From NCBI RefSeq assembly GCF_014145225.1, contig NZ_JABVCQ010000011.1:1-64000 (forward strand): a DNA stretch of 64,000 nucleotides. Direction: 5' to 3'. Origin of the DNA: Thiospirillum jenense (GTDB lineage Bacteria; Pseudomonadota; Gammaproteobacteria; Chromatiales; Chromatiaceae). Every line of letters starts with the position of its first letter. The stretch's first letter is position 1. Positions 38,967 through 48,083 of the stretch are shown in pieces. Below the pieces are notes generated by a model, which was given only the letters and a program-made list of their open reading frames with translations, made no database searches and was not told the origin of the DNA. The position numbers were made by a program, and so were the translations under genes.

Positions 38967-39269
38967 ATGTCACTGACCAAGGCCGATATGGCTGAACACC
39001 TCTATGCAGAACTGGGTTTGAACAAACGCGAAGCCAAAGATGTGGTAGAGATGTTTTTTGAAGAAATTCGAGGTGCGTTAGAACGTGGCGAGCAGGTGAA
39101 GCTCTCTGGGTTTGGGAACTTCGATCTGCGCGAAAAAAAACAGCGTCCCGGGCGAAATCCGAAAACGGGTGAGGAGATTCCGATCTCCGCTCGGCGCGTT
39201 GTCACCTTCCGGCCAGGACAAAAACTGAAGTCGCGGGTCGAAGCCTATGCCGGACACGAACAGCCATAG
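38967..39269 (+). CDS. ihfA: Integration host factor subunit alpha
   Basis: A 100-residue DNA-bending protein of the HU/IHF family. It has the N-terminal dimer helices ([32 protein letters not shown]), the [27 protein letters not shown] arm and the [18 protein letters not shown] end with the intercalating Pro. It follows pheT by 49 bp, the normal order. It overlaps the downstream MerR gene by 23 bp. Confidence 0.97.
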   Translation: MSLTKADMAEHLYAELGLNKREAKDVVEMFFEEIRGALERGEQVKLSGFGNFDLREKKQRPGRNPKTGEEIPISARRVVTFRPGQKLKSRVEAYAGHEQP

Positions 39270-39675
39270 CTGCACCAATGATGAGTTGCCACCGATCCCG
39301 AGCAAGAAGTATTTCACTATCGGCGAGGTCAGCGAATTATGCGATGTTAAAACGCATGTGCTGCGCTATTGGGAGCAGGAATTCCCGCAATTAAAACCCG
39401 TCAAACGGCGCGGTAATCGGCGCTATTATCAACGCCATGATGTGCTGTTGGTGCGCCAAATTCGCAGCCTGCTCTACGATCACGGCTTCACCATCGGCGG
39501 GGCGCGCCAGCAGTTGACTAGTGCCACTGCCGCCGCCGCCGTGGCTGCCGCCGCACCACCGTCAGCCGATCCACCGGCGCCGAAAATTGATCCCGCCCAG
39601 CGCCAGCAAATTGTTAAGCAGTTGCGCGGCGAGTTGGAGCAGGTGTTGCAGGAGTTGAAACGGCGGCTGCATTGA
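39247..39675 (+). CDS. MerR-family transcriptional regulator
   Basis: A 142-residue regulator usually found directly after ihfA in gammaproteobacteria. Residues about 20-90 form the MerR winged helix ([42 protein letters not shown]). Residues about 95-120 are an Ala/Pro-rich linker, then a C-terminal coiled coil ([24 protein letters not shown]) that would dimerise. No ligand-binding domain or metal-binding Cys cluster is seen. Start is ATG 39247, overlapping ihfA by 23 bp. Confidence 0.88.
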   Translation: MPDTNSHSCTNDELPPIPSKKYFTIGEVSELCDVKTHVLRYWEQEFPQLKPVKRRGNRRYYQRHDVLLVRQIRSLLYDHGFTIGGARQQLTSATAAAAVAAAAPPSADPPAPKIDPAQRQQIVKQLRGELEQVLQELKRRLH

Positions 39676-39777
39676 CTTAGGACAACTTGTCCACCGCAAC
39701 GACGAGTGGCAAACGGCGGCGCTCTCGGGTAGAATGTCGGCGTTGACACTGTTTAAATGCAAAAAGAAACAGACATT

Positions 39778-39854
39778 CCGGGCATAGCGCAGTCTGGTAG
39801 CGCACCACAATGGGGTTGTGGGGGTCGCAGGTTCAAATCCTGCTGCCCGGACCA
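39778..39854 (+). tRNA. tRNA-Pro (GGG)
   Basis: A 77-base cloverleaf with encoded CCA. Acceptor stem CCGGGCA/TGCCCGG, D arm GCGC/GCGC, anticodon stem CCACA/TGTGG around ATGGGGT (anticodon GGG, reading CCC), T loop TTCAAAT. It follows the MerR gene. A TTGACA hexamer (39743-39748) lies upstream but I find no good -10 partner. Confidence 0.97.
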
Positions 39855-39860
39855 ATTATA

Positions 39861-39898
39861 AAAACGCGATGTAACTTAAAAGTGCATCGCGTTTTTTT
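39861..39898 (+). terminator. Intrinsic terminator after tRNA-Pro
   Basis: AAAACGCGATG (39861-39871) pairs perfectly with CATCGCGTTTT (39885-39895) and continues into a T run. A classic rho-independent terminator 6 bases after the tRNA; it also shows that hypF must start downstream of it. Confidence 0.88.
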
Positions 39899-39929
39899 AT
39901 GGGTGATTGATTTGCACAGCGCCGCACCG

Positions 39930-42326
39930 ATGACGCCATTCAGCAACGCCGCCACCATCCGCATTCGCGGCCTCGTGCAGGGCGTCGGTTTTCGGCCACA
40001 CGTCTGGCACTGCGCCCGGGCGTTGCATTTAATCGGCACAGTGCAAAACGACGGTGACGGCGTGTTGATTGAAGTGTGGAGCGCCAGCGCGTCAGCACTT
40101 GACCAATTCTGCGCCGCCCTGCAACGCGACTGCCCACCGCTGGCACAGATCACCGCCATCGAGCGCCGGCGGTTAAATCACCCCCCGCCCGCGTCACTAA
40201 CTGATTTTCACATCATCGCCAGCGCCGCCACCGCTGTTCACACCGGCATCATCCCCGACATCGCCACCTGCGCCGCCTGCCGCGCTGATCTCACTGATCC
40301 GGCCAACCGCCGCTACCGCTACGCCTTCACCAACTGCACCCACTGCGGCCCGCGCTTCAGCATCATCACCGCGCTGCCCTACGACCGCGTTCAAACCAGC
40401 ATGGCTGCCTTCCCGCTCTGCCCGACCTGCGCCGCTGAGTACGCCGATCCCGCCGACCGCCGCTTTCATGCCCAACCCAACGCCTGCCCAAGTTGCGGGC
40501 CACAATTAACGCTCACCCATCCCGACGGCAGCGCGGTCGCGTTACTCGACGGCGACGTCATCGCCACCACGCGGCAATTGTTGCGTGACGGCGGCATCGT
40601 CGCGGTGCAAGGCATCGGCGGATTTCACCTCGCCTGCGATGCCGCCCACGTCGCCGCCGTCGCCCGCCTCCGCCTGCGCAAAGGACGTGACGCCAAACCC
40701 TTCGCCCTGATGGCCGCTGATCTGACCACCATCCGCCGCTACTGCGCGGTCTCAGAATCCGAGGCGCAGTTACTCACCAGCCCCGCCGCGCCGATTGTGC
40801 TACTCGACCGCCTGCCGCCGTGCCAAATCACCGGTGACGATCTCGCCGCCGCCGTCGCCCCGGGGCAAGACAGCCTCGGTTTTATGCTGCCCTACAGCCC
40901 GCTGCACTGGCTGCTGCTGACCGATCAACCGCGCCCGCTGGTGATGACCAGCGGCAATCGCAGCGCCGAGCCGCAAGTCACCGAACACGCTGACGCCTAC
41001 CAGCAACTGGGCGGCATCGCCGATGCACTGTTATTACACAATCGCGGCATCGTTAACCGCGTGGACGATTCCGTCGCCCGCGTGCTGTTGGGTAAAACGC
41101 ACATGTTGCGGCGAGCGCGAGGTTACGCCCCCGCGCCACTGTATTTGCCCGACGACTGTGTGACAAATACCACAGTGCTGGCGCTCGGGGCCGAATTAAA
41201 AAGCACGTTTTGTTTTGTCACCGGCAACCGAGCGCTGCTATCACCGCACCTCGGCGATTTGGATAATCCCCGCACGTTTGCCGAATATCAGCGCATGATC
41301 GCGGCATATCAGCGGTTATTTGCGCTCGAACCCGCCGTGATCGCCGTTGACCTGCACCCCGATTATCGCGCAACACAGTACGGGCGGGACTGGGCAGCGC
41401 GAGCGGAGTTGCCACTAATTTTCGTGCAACATCATCACGCGCACCTCGCCGCCGTGCTGGCAGAACATGGCTGGTCACGTCACGGCGGCAAGGTACTCGG
41501 CTGGGCGCTGGACGGTTTGGGTTACGGTGCGGACGGGACGTTGTGGGGTGCAGAATTGCTACTGTGTGATTATTGCCACGCGGAACGGGTGGCGCATCTC
41601 AAAGCAGTGGCGTTGCCGGGCGGAGATCGCGCCGCGACGCAACCCTGGCGCAATTTACTGGCGCAACTGGACGCGGCGGGCGTGTGGTCAACTGCTGTTG
41701 CGCGGTGGTCAAACGTACCAATTATGCAACTATTACTCGCGCAACCGGTTGATCTGCTCCGTCAAATGATTGCGCAGCAGATCAATAGTCCGCGTAGTTC
41801 TTCAGCCGGGCGCTTGTTTGACGCGGTGGCGGCAGCGCTGTTGCCAGAATACGCCATGCAGCTTAATTACGACGGTCAAGCCGCGCAGGCGTTGGAAATG
41901 TTGGCGCGGCCGCAGTTGGCCGCAGCGGGTGACGGCTATTGTTTTGAAATAACAACAGATGCAATGGAGCAACAGGTGCTGGAGCCGGCGCCAATTTGGG
42001 CGGAATTATTTGCCGATTTGATCGCGGGTGTGGCACCGGCGTTAATTGCGGCGCGGTTTCATACCGGTTTAGCGCGGGCGTTGGTGGACAGTGCGCAGCA
42101 GCAGGCAGCGCGGTTTGGGGTCACGACGCTGGCGCTGGCGGGTGGTGTGTTGCAAAATCGCAGCTTGTTGGTACAAATCACACAACGGGCTGAGGCGGCG
42201 GGGTTGCGGGTACTCACCGCGCAGCAGGTGCCGTGTCACGACGGCGGGATTGCGTTGGGGCAGGCGGTGGTGGCGGGGCAGCGTTACGTCAGCGGTGGCA
42301 AGGTCGGGGCGGGTCGGGCAATGTGA
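39930..42326 (+). CDS. hypF: Carbamoyltransferase HypF
   Basis: Converts carbamoyl phosphate to the thiocarbamate on HypE that becomes the CN ligands of [NiFe] hydrogenase. About 798 residues: acylphosphatase domain (IRIRGLVQGVGFRPHVW), two CxxC...CxxC zinc fingers (CAACRADLTDPANRRYRYAFTNCTHCG and the CPTC/CPSC pair), YrdC-like domain (VAVQGIGGFHLACDA) and Kae1-like domain with VQHHHAHLAAV, LDGLGYGADGTLWGAE and LAGGVLQNRSLL. Start at ATG 39930 gives the usual N-terminus. No other hyp gene is present. It is very GC-rich compared with its surroundings. Its 3' end overlaps the convergent GGDEF-EAL gene by 43 bp. Confidence 0.95.
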   Translation: MTPFSNAATIRIRGLVQGVGFRPHVWHCARALHLIGTVQNDGDGVLIEVWSASASALDQFCAALQRDCPPLAQITAIERRRLNHPPPASLTDFHIIASAATAVHTGIIPDIATCAACRADLTDPANRRYRYAFTNCTHCGPRFSIITALPYDRVQTSMAAFPLCPTCAAEYADPADRRFHAQPNACPSCGPQLTLTHPDGSAVALLDGDVIATTRQLLRDGGIVAVQGIGGFHLACDAAHVAAVARLRLRKGRDAKPFALMAADLTTIRRYCAVSESEAQLLTSPAAPIVLLDRLPPCQITGDDLAAAVAPGQDSLGFMLPYSPLHWLLLTDQPRPLVMTSGNRSAEPQVTEHADAYQQLGGIADALLLHNRGIVNRVDDSVARVLLGKTHMLRRARGYAPAPLYLPDDCVTNTTVLALGAELKSTFCFVTGNRALLSPHLGDLDNPRTFAEYQRMIAAYQRLFALEPAVIAVDLHPDYRATQYGRDWAARAELPLIFVQHHHAHLAAVLAEHGWSRHGGKVLGWALDGLGYGADGTLWGAELLLCDYCHAERVAHLKAVALPGGDRAATQPWRNLLAQLDAAGVWSTAVARWSNVPIMQLLLAQPVDLLRQMIAQQINSPRSSSAGRLFDAVAAALLPEYAMQLNYDGQAAQALEMLARPQLAAAGDGYCFEITTDAMEQQVLEPAPIWAELFADLIAGVAPALIAARFHTGLARALVDSAQQQAARFGVTTLALAGGVLQNRSLLVQITQRAEAAGLRVLTAQQVPCHDGGIALGQAVVAGQRYVSGGKVGAGRAM

Positions 42327-44683
42327 TAACCCTGGGCAAAATCAATGTCTAATTCGCGCAAAATGTCGAGGATTTCAGCAGATTCGACGAATTCGGCAAT
42401 CACGCGCTTGCCCATTGTGTGCGCCATTTCAGCAATAGCGCGGACAAAAATGCGGTCTTCTTGATTATAATCTAAATAACGAATAAAGGCGCCGTCAATT
42501 TTAACATCATCAACCGGTAATTGTTTTAAGTACGCATAAGATGCAAAGCCGCTGCCGAAATCATCTAATGCAAAATGGCAGCCGAACGTGTGTAAATCAT
42601 CAATCAGTTTGACTGCATTACTCATGCTGTTAATTGCCACGGTTTCGGTGATTTCAAAGGTTAAACGGGCGGGGTCAATGCCGGCATCTCTAATTAACCG
42701 TTGCACATCGCCGCCGAGTTGCTGATCGGTTAACGCATTGGCAGATAAATTGACTGATAATGATAAGCCGGGGTGTTGCTGCAATTGCGCAATGGCTTGA
42801 GTTAATACCCAGCGGTCAAGGGTGTTAATTAACCCGGTCTCTTCGGCAATTGGAATAAACAAGCCCGGTGAAATGAGTTTGTTTTGTTGATCGCGCATTC
42901 GCAATAGTGCTTCAGCGCGCCAAATTCGCCCAGTGACAATTTCTAATAATGGTTGATAATGGACTTCAAACCGATCTTCATGGAGCGCCTCTAAAATACG
43001 ATCGGTCCAAACTAACCGCGCCCGCGCTGCATCACGTCCTTCATCTTGTTCAGAATATAAATGAGACCGCCCGCGTCCGGCACGTTTTGCTTGATACATC
43101 GCTAAATCAGCATTGGCCATCAACGTTTGAATGTTATTGCCATGTTCAGGAAATAACACAATCCCAATACTGGCAGATAATTGGTAGCGTTGCGTATCTG
43201 TATTGAGAATAACCTGCGCAATTTTGGCTTGCAAAGCAGCTGCCTGTGAATAAATGTGTTGAATGTCTTGGTGCGGTAAAATCAGTGCGAATTCATCGCC
43301 TCCAAAACGCCCTAAAAATCCATCTTCACCAATAAAGTTATCTACCTGTTGGGCGATTTTTTCTAATAACTGATCGCCAACTAAGTGGCCGCTAATGTCA
43401 TTTACATCTTTAAATCGGTCAAGATCAAAAAATAATAACACGCCGCCTGATTCACCGCGATTAGCGCGATCAATGGCACAGGCTAATGTACGATAAAACA
43501 GTCGCCGATTGGGTAAGCCGGTAAGTGGATCGTGATCAGCCAGCCAAATTAACTCCATTTGCGCTGTTTCGCGTTCACGTTGCAGTTGTTCCATGCGTTG
43601 GTTTAATTGAAAAACGGTAGCAATGGTGACATCCATTTCATCATGCAATAATCGCCAAGTACGCACTTTGGGTAATTGTTGTGCTAATGCGGTAAAACGA
43701 TTTTCGGCTAACAACGGTAATAGTAATGTCAATTTAAGCAATCGTTTTAATGGCGGGTGCATCACTAGCAGCAGTAATAACTCGGATAAAACTAATCCAA
43801 TCAATCCAATAACAACGCTATTGCGTGTAATGGTGGTAATACTTTGCCGCTGACTAGTAATACGATTAACAATTAATGCGGATAACTGCGGCGTCAATTC
43901 TAAATGGAACACATCAAACCATTCGCCCTGTTTTTCCCAAGCAAGAGAATGTGTGGCGTCAGTATCACGCAGCATCTGTGGTGATTGCATCGATAATAAT
44001 GGAATTAAGAATTCGGGACTGGTTGCTGCCGGAAACAGATTATTAGTCGCTGATAAATCAGTAGTAATTGCAATATCAGCACCTGTTAAAGCACGAAACG
44101 CTAATAAAACATCACTCACTAATCGTCCAAGAACTAATGTTCCTTCGGTATGACCCGCCATAAGCTGTGGCACTGCAAGGTATTGACGACAATCCTGTTT
44201 GCAGGATAACCAGTGAGCTGTTTGTTCTGGTGTTTGTTGCACCATAGCGAATAATGTTTGTGGCACGATTGGTGCGGATTGCGGCCACAATAAGGTGATG
44301 CGTCCAGCTAAATCAATAAAATGAATCGAACGAATATCCCACTCTAAATCTAATAAACTGCCATTTTGATTTAATGCGTATTGTAACTGTATTTTAAGGT
44401 CGGTGATGTGATGAGGTGGCGCAAATAATGGCAATAAGTTAGCCAACTGCGACATTTGTTGGTAACGATCAGTAAATAAGGTTTTTAGTTGATTAATCTG
44501 ATGCTTACGAACTTGGATTTGGTCACGCTCAAATTGATTAATTAATTGCCGATAAGAATAAAAGCCTAGTGCAGTATTAATAATTATCAAAACGACACTG
44601 ACGCTGATAAGTACTTTCCAACGCAAGCTAAAAAATTGCGTAGTCTTAGAAATAAATTGAGGTGTTTCCACAGCGTACTGCAT
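42284..44683 (-). CDS. Membrane-bound GGDEF-EAL sensor protein
   Basis: A 799-residue bifunctional c-di-GMP protein. One transmembrane helix near residue 25, a periplasmic sensor region of about 230 residues, a second helix near 290, then a GGDEF domain (RFGGDEFALIL intact, with DHDPLTGLPNR before it) and an EAL domain with EALLR, the Asn of SVNLSA, DDFGSGF and VIAEFVES. Both motifs look competent, so the protein may make and degrade c-di-GMP in response to an external signal. It is the third gene of an operon with a porin-like and a phosphate-binding-like protein (33 bp from the former). No clear ribosome-binding site precedes the ATG. Confidence 0.9.
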   Translation of the reverse strand: MQYAVETPQFISKTTQFFSLRWKVLISVSVVLIIINTALGFYSYRQLINQFERDQIQVRKHQINQLKTLFTDRYQQMSQLANLLPLFAPPHHITDLKIQLQYALNQNGSLLDLEWDIRSIHFIDLAGRITLLWPQSAPIVPQTLFAMVQQTPEQTAHWLSCKQDCRQYLAVPQLMAGHTEGTLVLGRLVSDVLLAFRALTGADIAITTDLSATNNLFPAATSPEFLIPLLSMQSPQMLRDTDATHSLAWEKQGEWFDVFHLELTPQLSALIVNRITSQRQSITTITRNSVVIGLIGLVLSELLLLLVMHPPLKRLLKLTLLLPLLAENRFTALAQQLPKVRTWRLLHDEMDVTIATVFQLNQRMEQLQRERETAQMELIWLADHDPLTGLPNRRLFYRTLACAIDRANRGESGGVLLFFDLDRFKDVNDISGHLVGDQLLEKIAQQVDNFIGEDGFLGRFGGDEFALILPHQDIQHIYSQAAALQAKIAQVILNTDTQRYQLSASIGIVLFPEHGNNIQTLMANADLAMYQAKRAGRGRSHLYSEQDEGRDAARARLVWTDRILEALHEDRFEVHYQPLLEIVTGRIWRAEALLRMRDQQNKLISPGLFIPIAEETGLINTLDRWVLTQAIAQLQQHPGLSLSVNLSANALTDQQLGGDVQRLIRDAGIDPARLTFEITETVAINSMSNAVKLIDDLHTFGCHFALDDFGSGFASYAYLKQLPVDDVKIDGAFIRYLDYNQEDRIFVRAIAEMAHTMGKRVIAEFVESAEILDILRELDIDFAQGYHIARPAPTLPPLT

Positions 44684-44716
44684 TTAGCGTTGGGTAAAAT
44701 TTTAGCATCCTGTGAA

Positions 44717-45949
44717 TCAAAATCGGAATCCAATTTGCAATGTAAATAAACTCCAATTGCGTTCTAATTGACTGAAATCAGGATTTTCACGCGGTGACAA
44801 AATAAAGCAACCATTGTGCAATTGGTATTCAGCGCGAAGCATCCACTGTGAATTGATATTCCAGCGCAAACCCGTAGAAAAAATTTTAGAAAACCCCATT
44901 TCTTTCTTAATAAACCCATGTGAGATTTGTTCAAGGTCATTACCGTGACGGTCAGCACGATTAGCAAACCCTTCTTCGTATCGTAGTAACCACTCCCATT
45001 GCGGATGAAAGCGGTAAGTGGTTTGCAAATAGTAACCTTCAGCGTTGGCTTTATAATCCGGAAACAGTTGCCCAAATTGCCGCCATTCAATGGGTTCACG
45101 GCTATATTCTGCTGTAAATGACCACTGTTCTGTATTGTATTGTACTGATGCTACCAAATACAGCAAATCTACATGGCCAGCGCCCGGTGTTGTGAATGGC
45201 AAGGCATTTACATTCGGGTTAAACTGCATGTCAACCGTCATAGCACTCAACCCTAACTTAAAGCGTTCACTTTGATTGCTATACCAAAAACTTGCTAACC
45301 AACCGGGATTATCCGCTTGTAACTGTCCACTAAAATTGCGAAATAGATAGGCATTTTCAACATTGGTGTCAACTAATGGCCATCCGCCCCCGAGGCTAAA
45401 TGAAATATTACCATTTTCTAAATAAAAATCGTTATAAAAAAGCAGACCATCTGACGATAATGCTAAATTACGCACTTTGTCAAAATAGATGACTTGTGGT
45501 AAAAAAATCCCGGAACGGGTAAAAGGAACATCTCGGGTTTCATTGTATAATCCTAATGGATTTTTAAAACGCCCAGCCCGAATACCTACTTGATTATGCG
45601 TTGAAGAAACTAAATTAAAATCAGCGAGTGCGAAGTCAATAGTTGGTGTGCCATTTGATAGCTCACCAGCACGACGAGATAATATTTGACCTGAAAATAA
45701 AAGTCGTGGCGTTAGGCGTAATGAGCTATTTACACCAATTTCAGTGAATGCAAATGAGGTATGAGCGCTGTCTCCTAACCACTGATTTTCTGTCGTATGT
45801 AAGACTGCTTGACTAATAAATCCATGAACTTGGAGTTGATCTGATAACGATTCCGCTGCTGAGGTTACCTCTGCCAGCAATAATAAATAAGTCGTCATCA
45901 TTCCAATTGCTGGTTGACGCAACTTATTCCAAACGAAGTGTGTAAACAT
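44717..45949 (-). CDS. Outer-membrane beta-barrel (porin-like) protein
   Basis: About 410 residues with a signal peptide (cleavage after TSAAES-like sequence near residue 35) and a mature part of alternating aromatic/hydrophobic strands ending in Phe, as expected for a barrel recognised by BAM. Features include the GFISQAVL N-terminal strand and many Tyr/Trp girdle residues, and FTLQIGFRF at the C-terminus. The start is uncertain: ATG 45949 overlaps the previous gene by 26 bp, and ATG 45901 is an alternative that still keeps the signal sequence. Member of the operon with the phosphate-binding-like protein and the GGDEF-EAL sensor. Confidence 0.8.
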   Translation of the reverse strand: MFTHFVWNKLRQPAIGMMTTYLLLLAEVTSAAESLSDQLQVHGFISQAVLHTTENQWLGDSAHTSFAFTEIGVNSSLRLTPRLLFSGQILSRRAGELSNGTPTIDFALADFNLVSSTHNQVGIRAGRFKNPLGLYNETRDVPFTRSGIFLPQVIYFDKVRNLALSSDGLLFYNDFYLENGNISFSLGGGWPLVDTNVENAYLFRNFSGQLQADNPGWLASFWYSNQSERFKLGLSAMTVDMQFNPNVNALPFTTPGAGHVDLLYLVASVQYNTEQWSFTAEYSREPIEWRQFGQLFPDYKANAEGYYLQTTYRFHPQWEWLLRYEEGFANRADRHGNDLEQISHGFIKKEMGFSKIFSTGLRWNINSQWMLRAEYQLHNGCFILSPRENPDFSQLERNWSLFTLQIGFRF

Positions 45950-46397
45950 TAGAATTTTTTGGTAAAATACTGACATAACCGATGGCGCCTGGTGTTTTAG
46001 CAATAGACATAATCATTTCTTGTTCACTGGTCAGTGTAATAGGCACTTGACCGGTACCAGAAAATAATTGACGATCCCAAACGTGGCGTAACTGGTAAGG
46101 AAAAATTTCTAATACCGTTTTAGTGAATTCACGATGTACTGGGTTATCGTCCGCTAATACAAAAACGCGCACGGGAAGGTGTTCTTGGTTCGGCCATTGC
46201 TGAATACGCATGGTAAATAACAAGCGGGCTGTGTTTTGATCAATGCAGGTTAGATGTACAGAAGGATTAATAATTATTGTTTGTGCCTGAACTAAATGCA
46301 AACAACTACAACTCATTAAAAAAACAATAATATGGCGCCACCATTGCCAGCGATTGCTATCAATGACCTGTGATAAAACAATCGAGTCTATGAGCAT
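45924..46397 (-). CDS. Phosphate-binding-protein-like periplasmic protein
   Basis: A 157-residue protein with a signal peptide (MSCSCLHLVQA region) and a truncated PstS-like fold: VFVLADDNPVHREFTKTVLEIFPYQLRHVWDRQLFSGTGQVP and the TPGAIGYVS block. These are conserved in the periplasmic-binding-protein-like family that is often adjacent to a porin and a diguanylate cyclase. No permease or ATPase is present, so it is probably a sensor ligand carrier, not part of an ABC importer. First gene of the operon. Confidence 0.8.
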   Translation of the reverse strand: MLIDSIVLSQVIDSNRWQWWRHIIVFLMSCSCLHLVQAQTIIINPSVHLTCIDQNTARLLFTMRIQQWPNQEHLPVRVFVLADDNPVHREFTKTVLEIFPYQLRHVWDRQLFSGTGQVPITLTSEQEMIMSIAKTPGAIGYVSILPKNSNVYTLRLE

Positions 46398-46604
46398 ATC
46401 TGATAGGCTGTTAACAGCGATTAGGTTTGACGCACAAGCTAAAAAGCGTACTCAGAGATTCAATCACGAACATCTAAGGTGGTTTTCAAATTTTACCATC
46501 GGACAGGTTAGCTTTACATAGGTTAACACACTTTTGATTGGCAACCAATAGCAACTTTTTTGCAACTGATAATTCATTCAAATAAGATTTCATACGCTAT
46601 CTCT

Positions 46605-48038
46605 ATGAATATTCGGCGCTCTTTATTAGTAACTTTTTTTGCTAACTACTTTCAAATTGTTTTGCAATTTATTGCTACTTTAATTATTGCACGGTTATTG
46701 ACACCAAGCGAATTTGGTATTTTTTCTTTATCAATGATTTTGATTAACTTGGCTGATTTATTACGCAATTTTGGCGTCAATAGCTACATTGTACAAGAGA
46801 AAGACTTAACTTGGGGACGTTTACGCGCCGCTCGTTTAGTTAATTTCATGTTTTCATGGGGATTAGCTGTCGTCGTTTGGTTATTAGCAGATTGGACCGC
46901 CCAATTTTTTGATGAACCGGCGGTTGCAGCTGTGCTACATGTTTTAGTCGTTAATTTTATTTTAATTCCTTTTGGCACCACAACGGCTGGATTACTGCGC
47001 CGTGAATTACAGTTTCAAACGCTTGCGGTTGTTCAAATAATCACTGCCACTGCCTCAACTTTAACATCTATTATATTAGCCCTGCTAGGCTTCAGCTATT
47101 TTTCATTAGCATGGGGTAATATCGCTAATGTCGTAGTTGGAACATTTTTAATCTGGTATTTTCGTCCTCGACATTTGAAATTACCTCCCGGTCGTTTTGA
47201 AATTTGGCCAGTACTACGTTTCGGTGGATTATCCGTTATTACCGCAATTGCGCATGAAACCGGCAAGCGGTTACCAGATTTATTTTTTGGAAAATTACTT
47301 AGTGTACAAGCGGTTGGCTACTTTAGTCGTGCCACTGGATTGCTGGAATTAATTAATCAGTTTTTAATGCGATCAATATTCAGTATTACCATGCCACATT
47401 TTGCCGCACAAGTAAGACAACAGACGGCATTACTTCCGCATTATTTACTTGCAATTAGTCATATTACCGTATTAGGTTGGCCATTTCTGCTTTTATTGGT
47501 ATTCACCGCACCACAACTTATCCCACTACTCTATGGCGAACAATGGTATGAATCTATCATATTAGTACAAATTCTGTGTTTAGGAGAAATGCTTTTAGTT
47601 CCATTTTATCTGAGAGCACAAATCTTAATTGCAATAGGTCGTATCGCAATTGATACACGTTTTGCACTCATTATGCTAGTCGTTAAGACCGTTTTTTTAT
47701 TATTTTTAACGCAGTTTGGTTTAATCATCGTTACTTTTGGATTAGCCGTAAGTAATATAGTTGCCATGCTGCTTTCTTATCATATCATGCGTGACAACTT
47801 GAATTGTTCTTTACAAGAATTGTGGATGGCATTACGCAAAAGTTTATTAGTCAGTGGAACCATTGCGTGTAGTTTATTACTAATAACACGGTATATACCA
47901 ACAGGTATTTTATCATTGGTTGCCTGTGTAGGCATTGCTGCACTCGCTTGGATCACTGCAATATTTATTTTACAACATCCTATAAAAAATGAGATATTGT
48001 GGTTAGTAAGCAAAATAAAATCTCGATTAGCAATATGA
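46605..48038 (+). CDS. Wzx/RfbX-type polysaccharide flippase
   Basis: A 477-residue inner-membrane protein with 12 to 14 predicted helices, resembling WzxC and other MOP-family flippases that move lipid-linked glycans to the periplasm. The first helix block SLLVTFFANYFQIVLQFIATLIIARLLTPSEFGIFSL is characteristic. I chose ATG 46605 over a 15-codon in-frame extension because it matches family N-termini. First gene of the surface polysaccharide cluster and divergent from the phosphate-binding-like operon. Confidence 0.9.
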   Translation: MNIRRSLLVTFFANYFQIVLQFIATLIIARLLTPSEFGIFSLSMILINLADLLRNFGVNSYIVQEKDLTWGRLRAARLVNFMFSWGLAVVVWLLADWTAQFFDEPAVAAVLHVLVVNFILIPFGTTTAGLLRRELQFQTLAVVQIITATASTLTSIILALLGFSYFSLAWGNIANVVVGTFLIWYFRPRHLKLPPGRFEIWPVLRFGGLSVITAIAHETGKRLPDLFFGKLLSVQAVGYFSRATGLLELINQFLMRSIFSITMPHFAAQVRQQTALLPHYLLAISHITVLGWPFLLLLVFTAPQLIPLLYGEQWYESIILVQILCLGEMLLVPFYLRAQILIAIGRIAIDTRFALIMLVVKTVFLLFLTQFGLIIVTFGLAVSNIVAMLLSYHIMRDNLNCSLQELWMALRKSLLVSGTIACSLLLITRYIPTGILSLVACVGIAALAWITAIFILQHPIKNEILWLVSKIKSRLAI

Positions 48039-48083
48039 TGATTCTCCAATATAAATAATGCTCTTTATAAAGAATTAACGATA

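Noticed and set aside
39810-39929. Longer hypF start through the tRNA terminator
   Set aside because: The upstream extension overlaps tRNA-Pro and its terminator, and family N-termini begin at the acylphosphatase domain.
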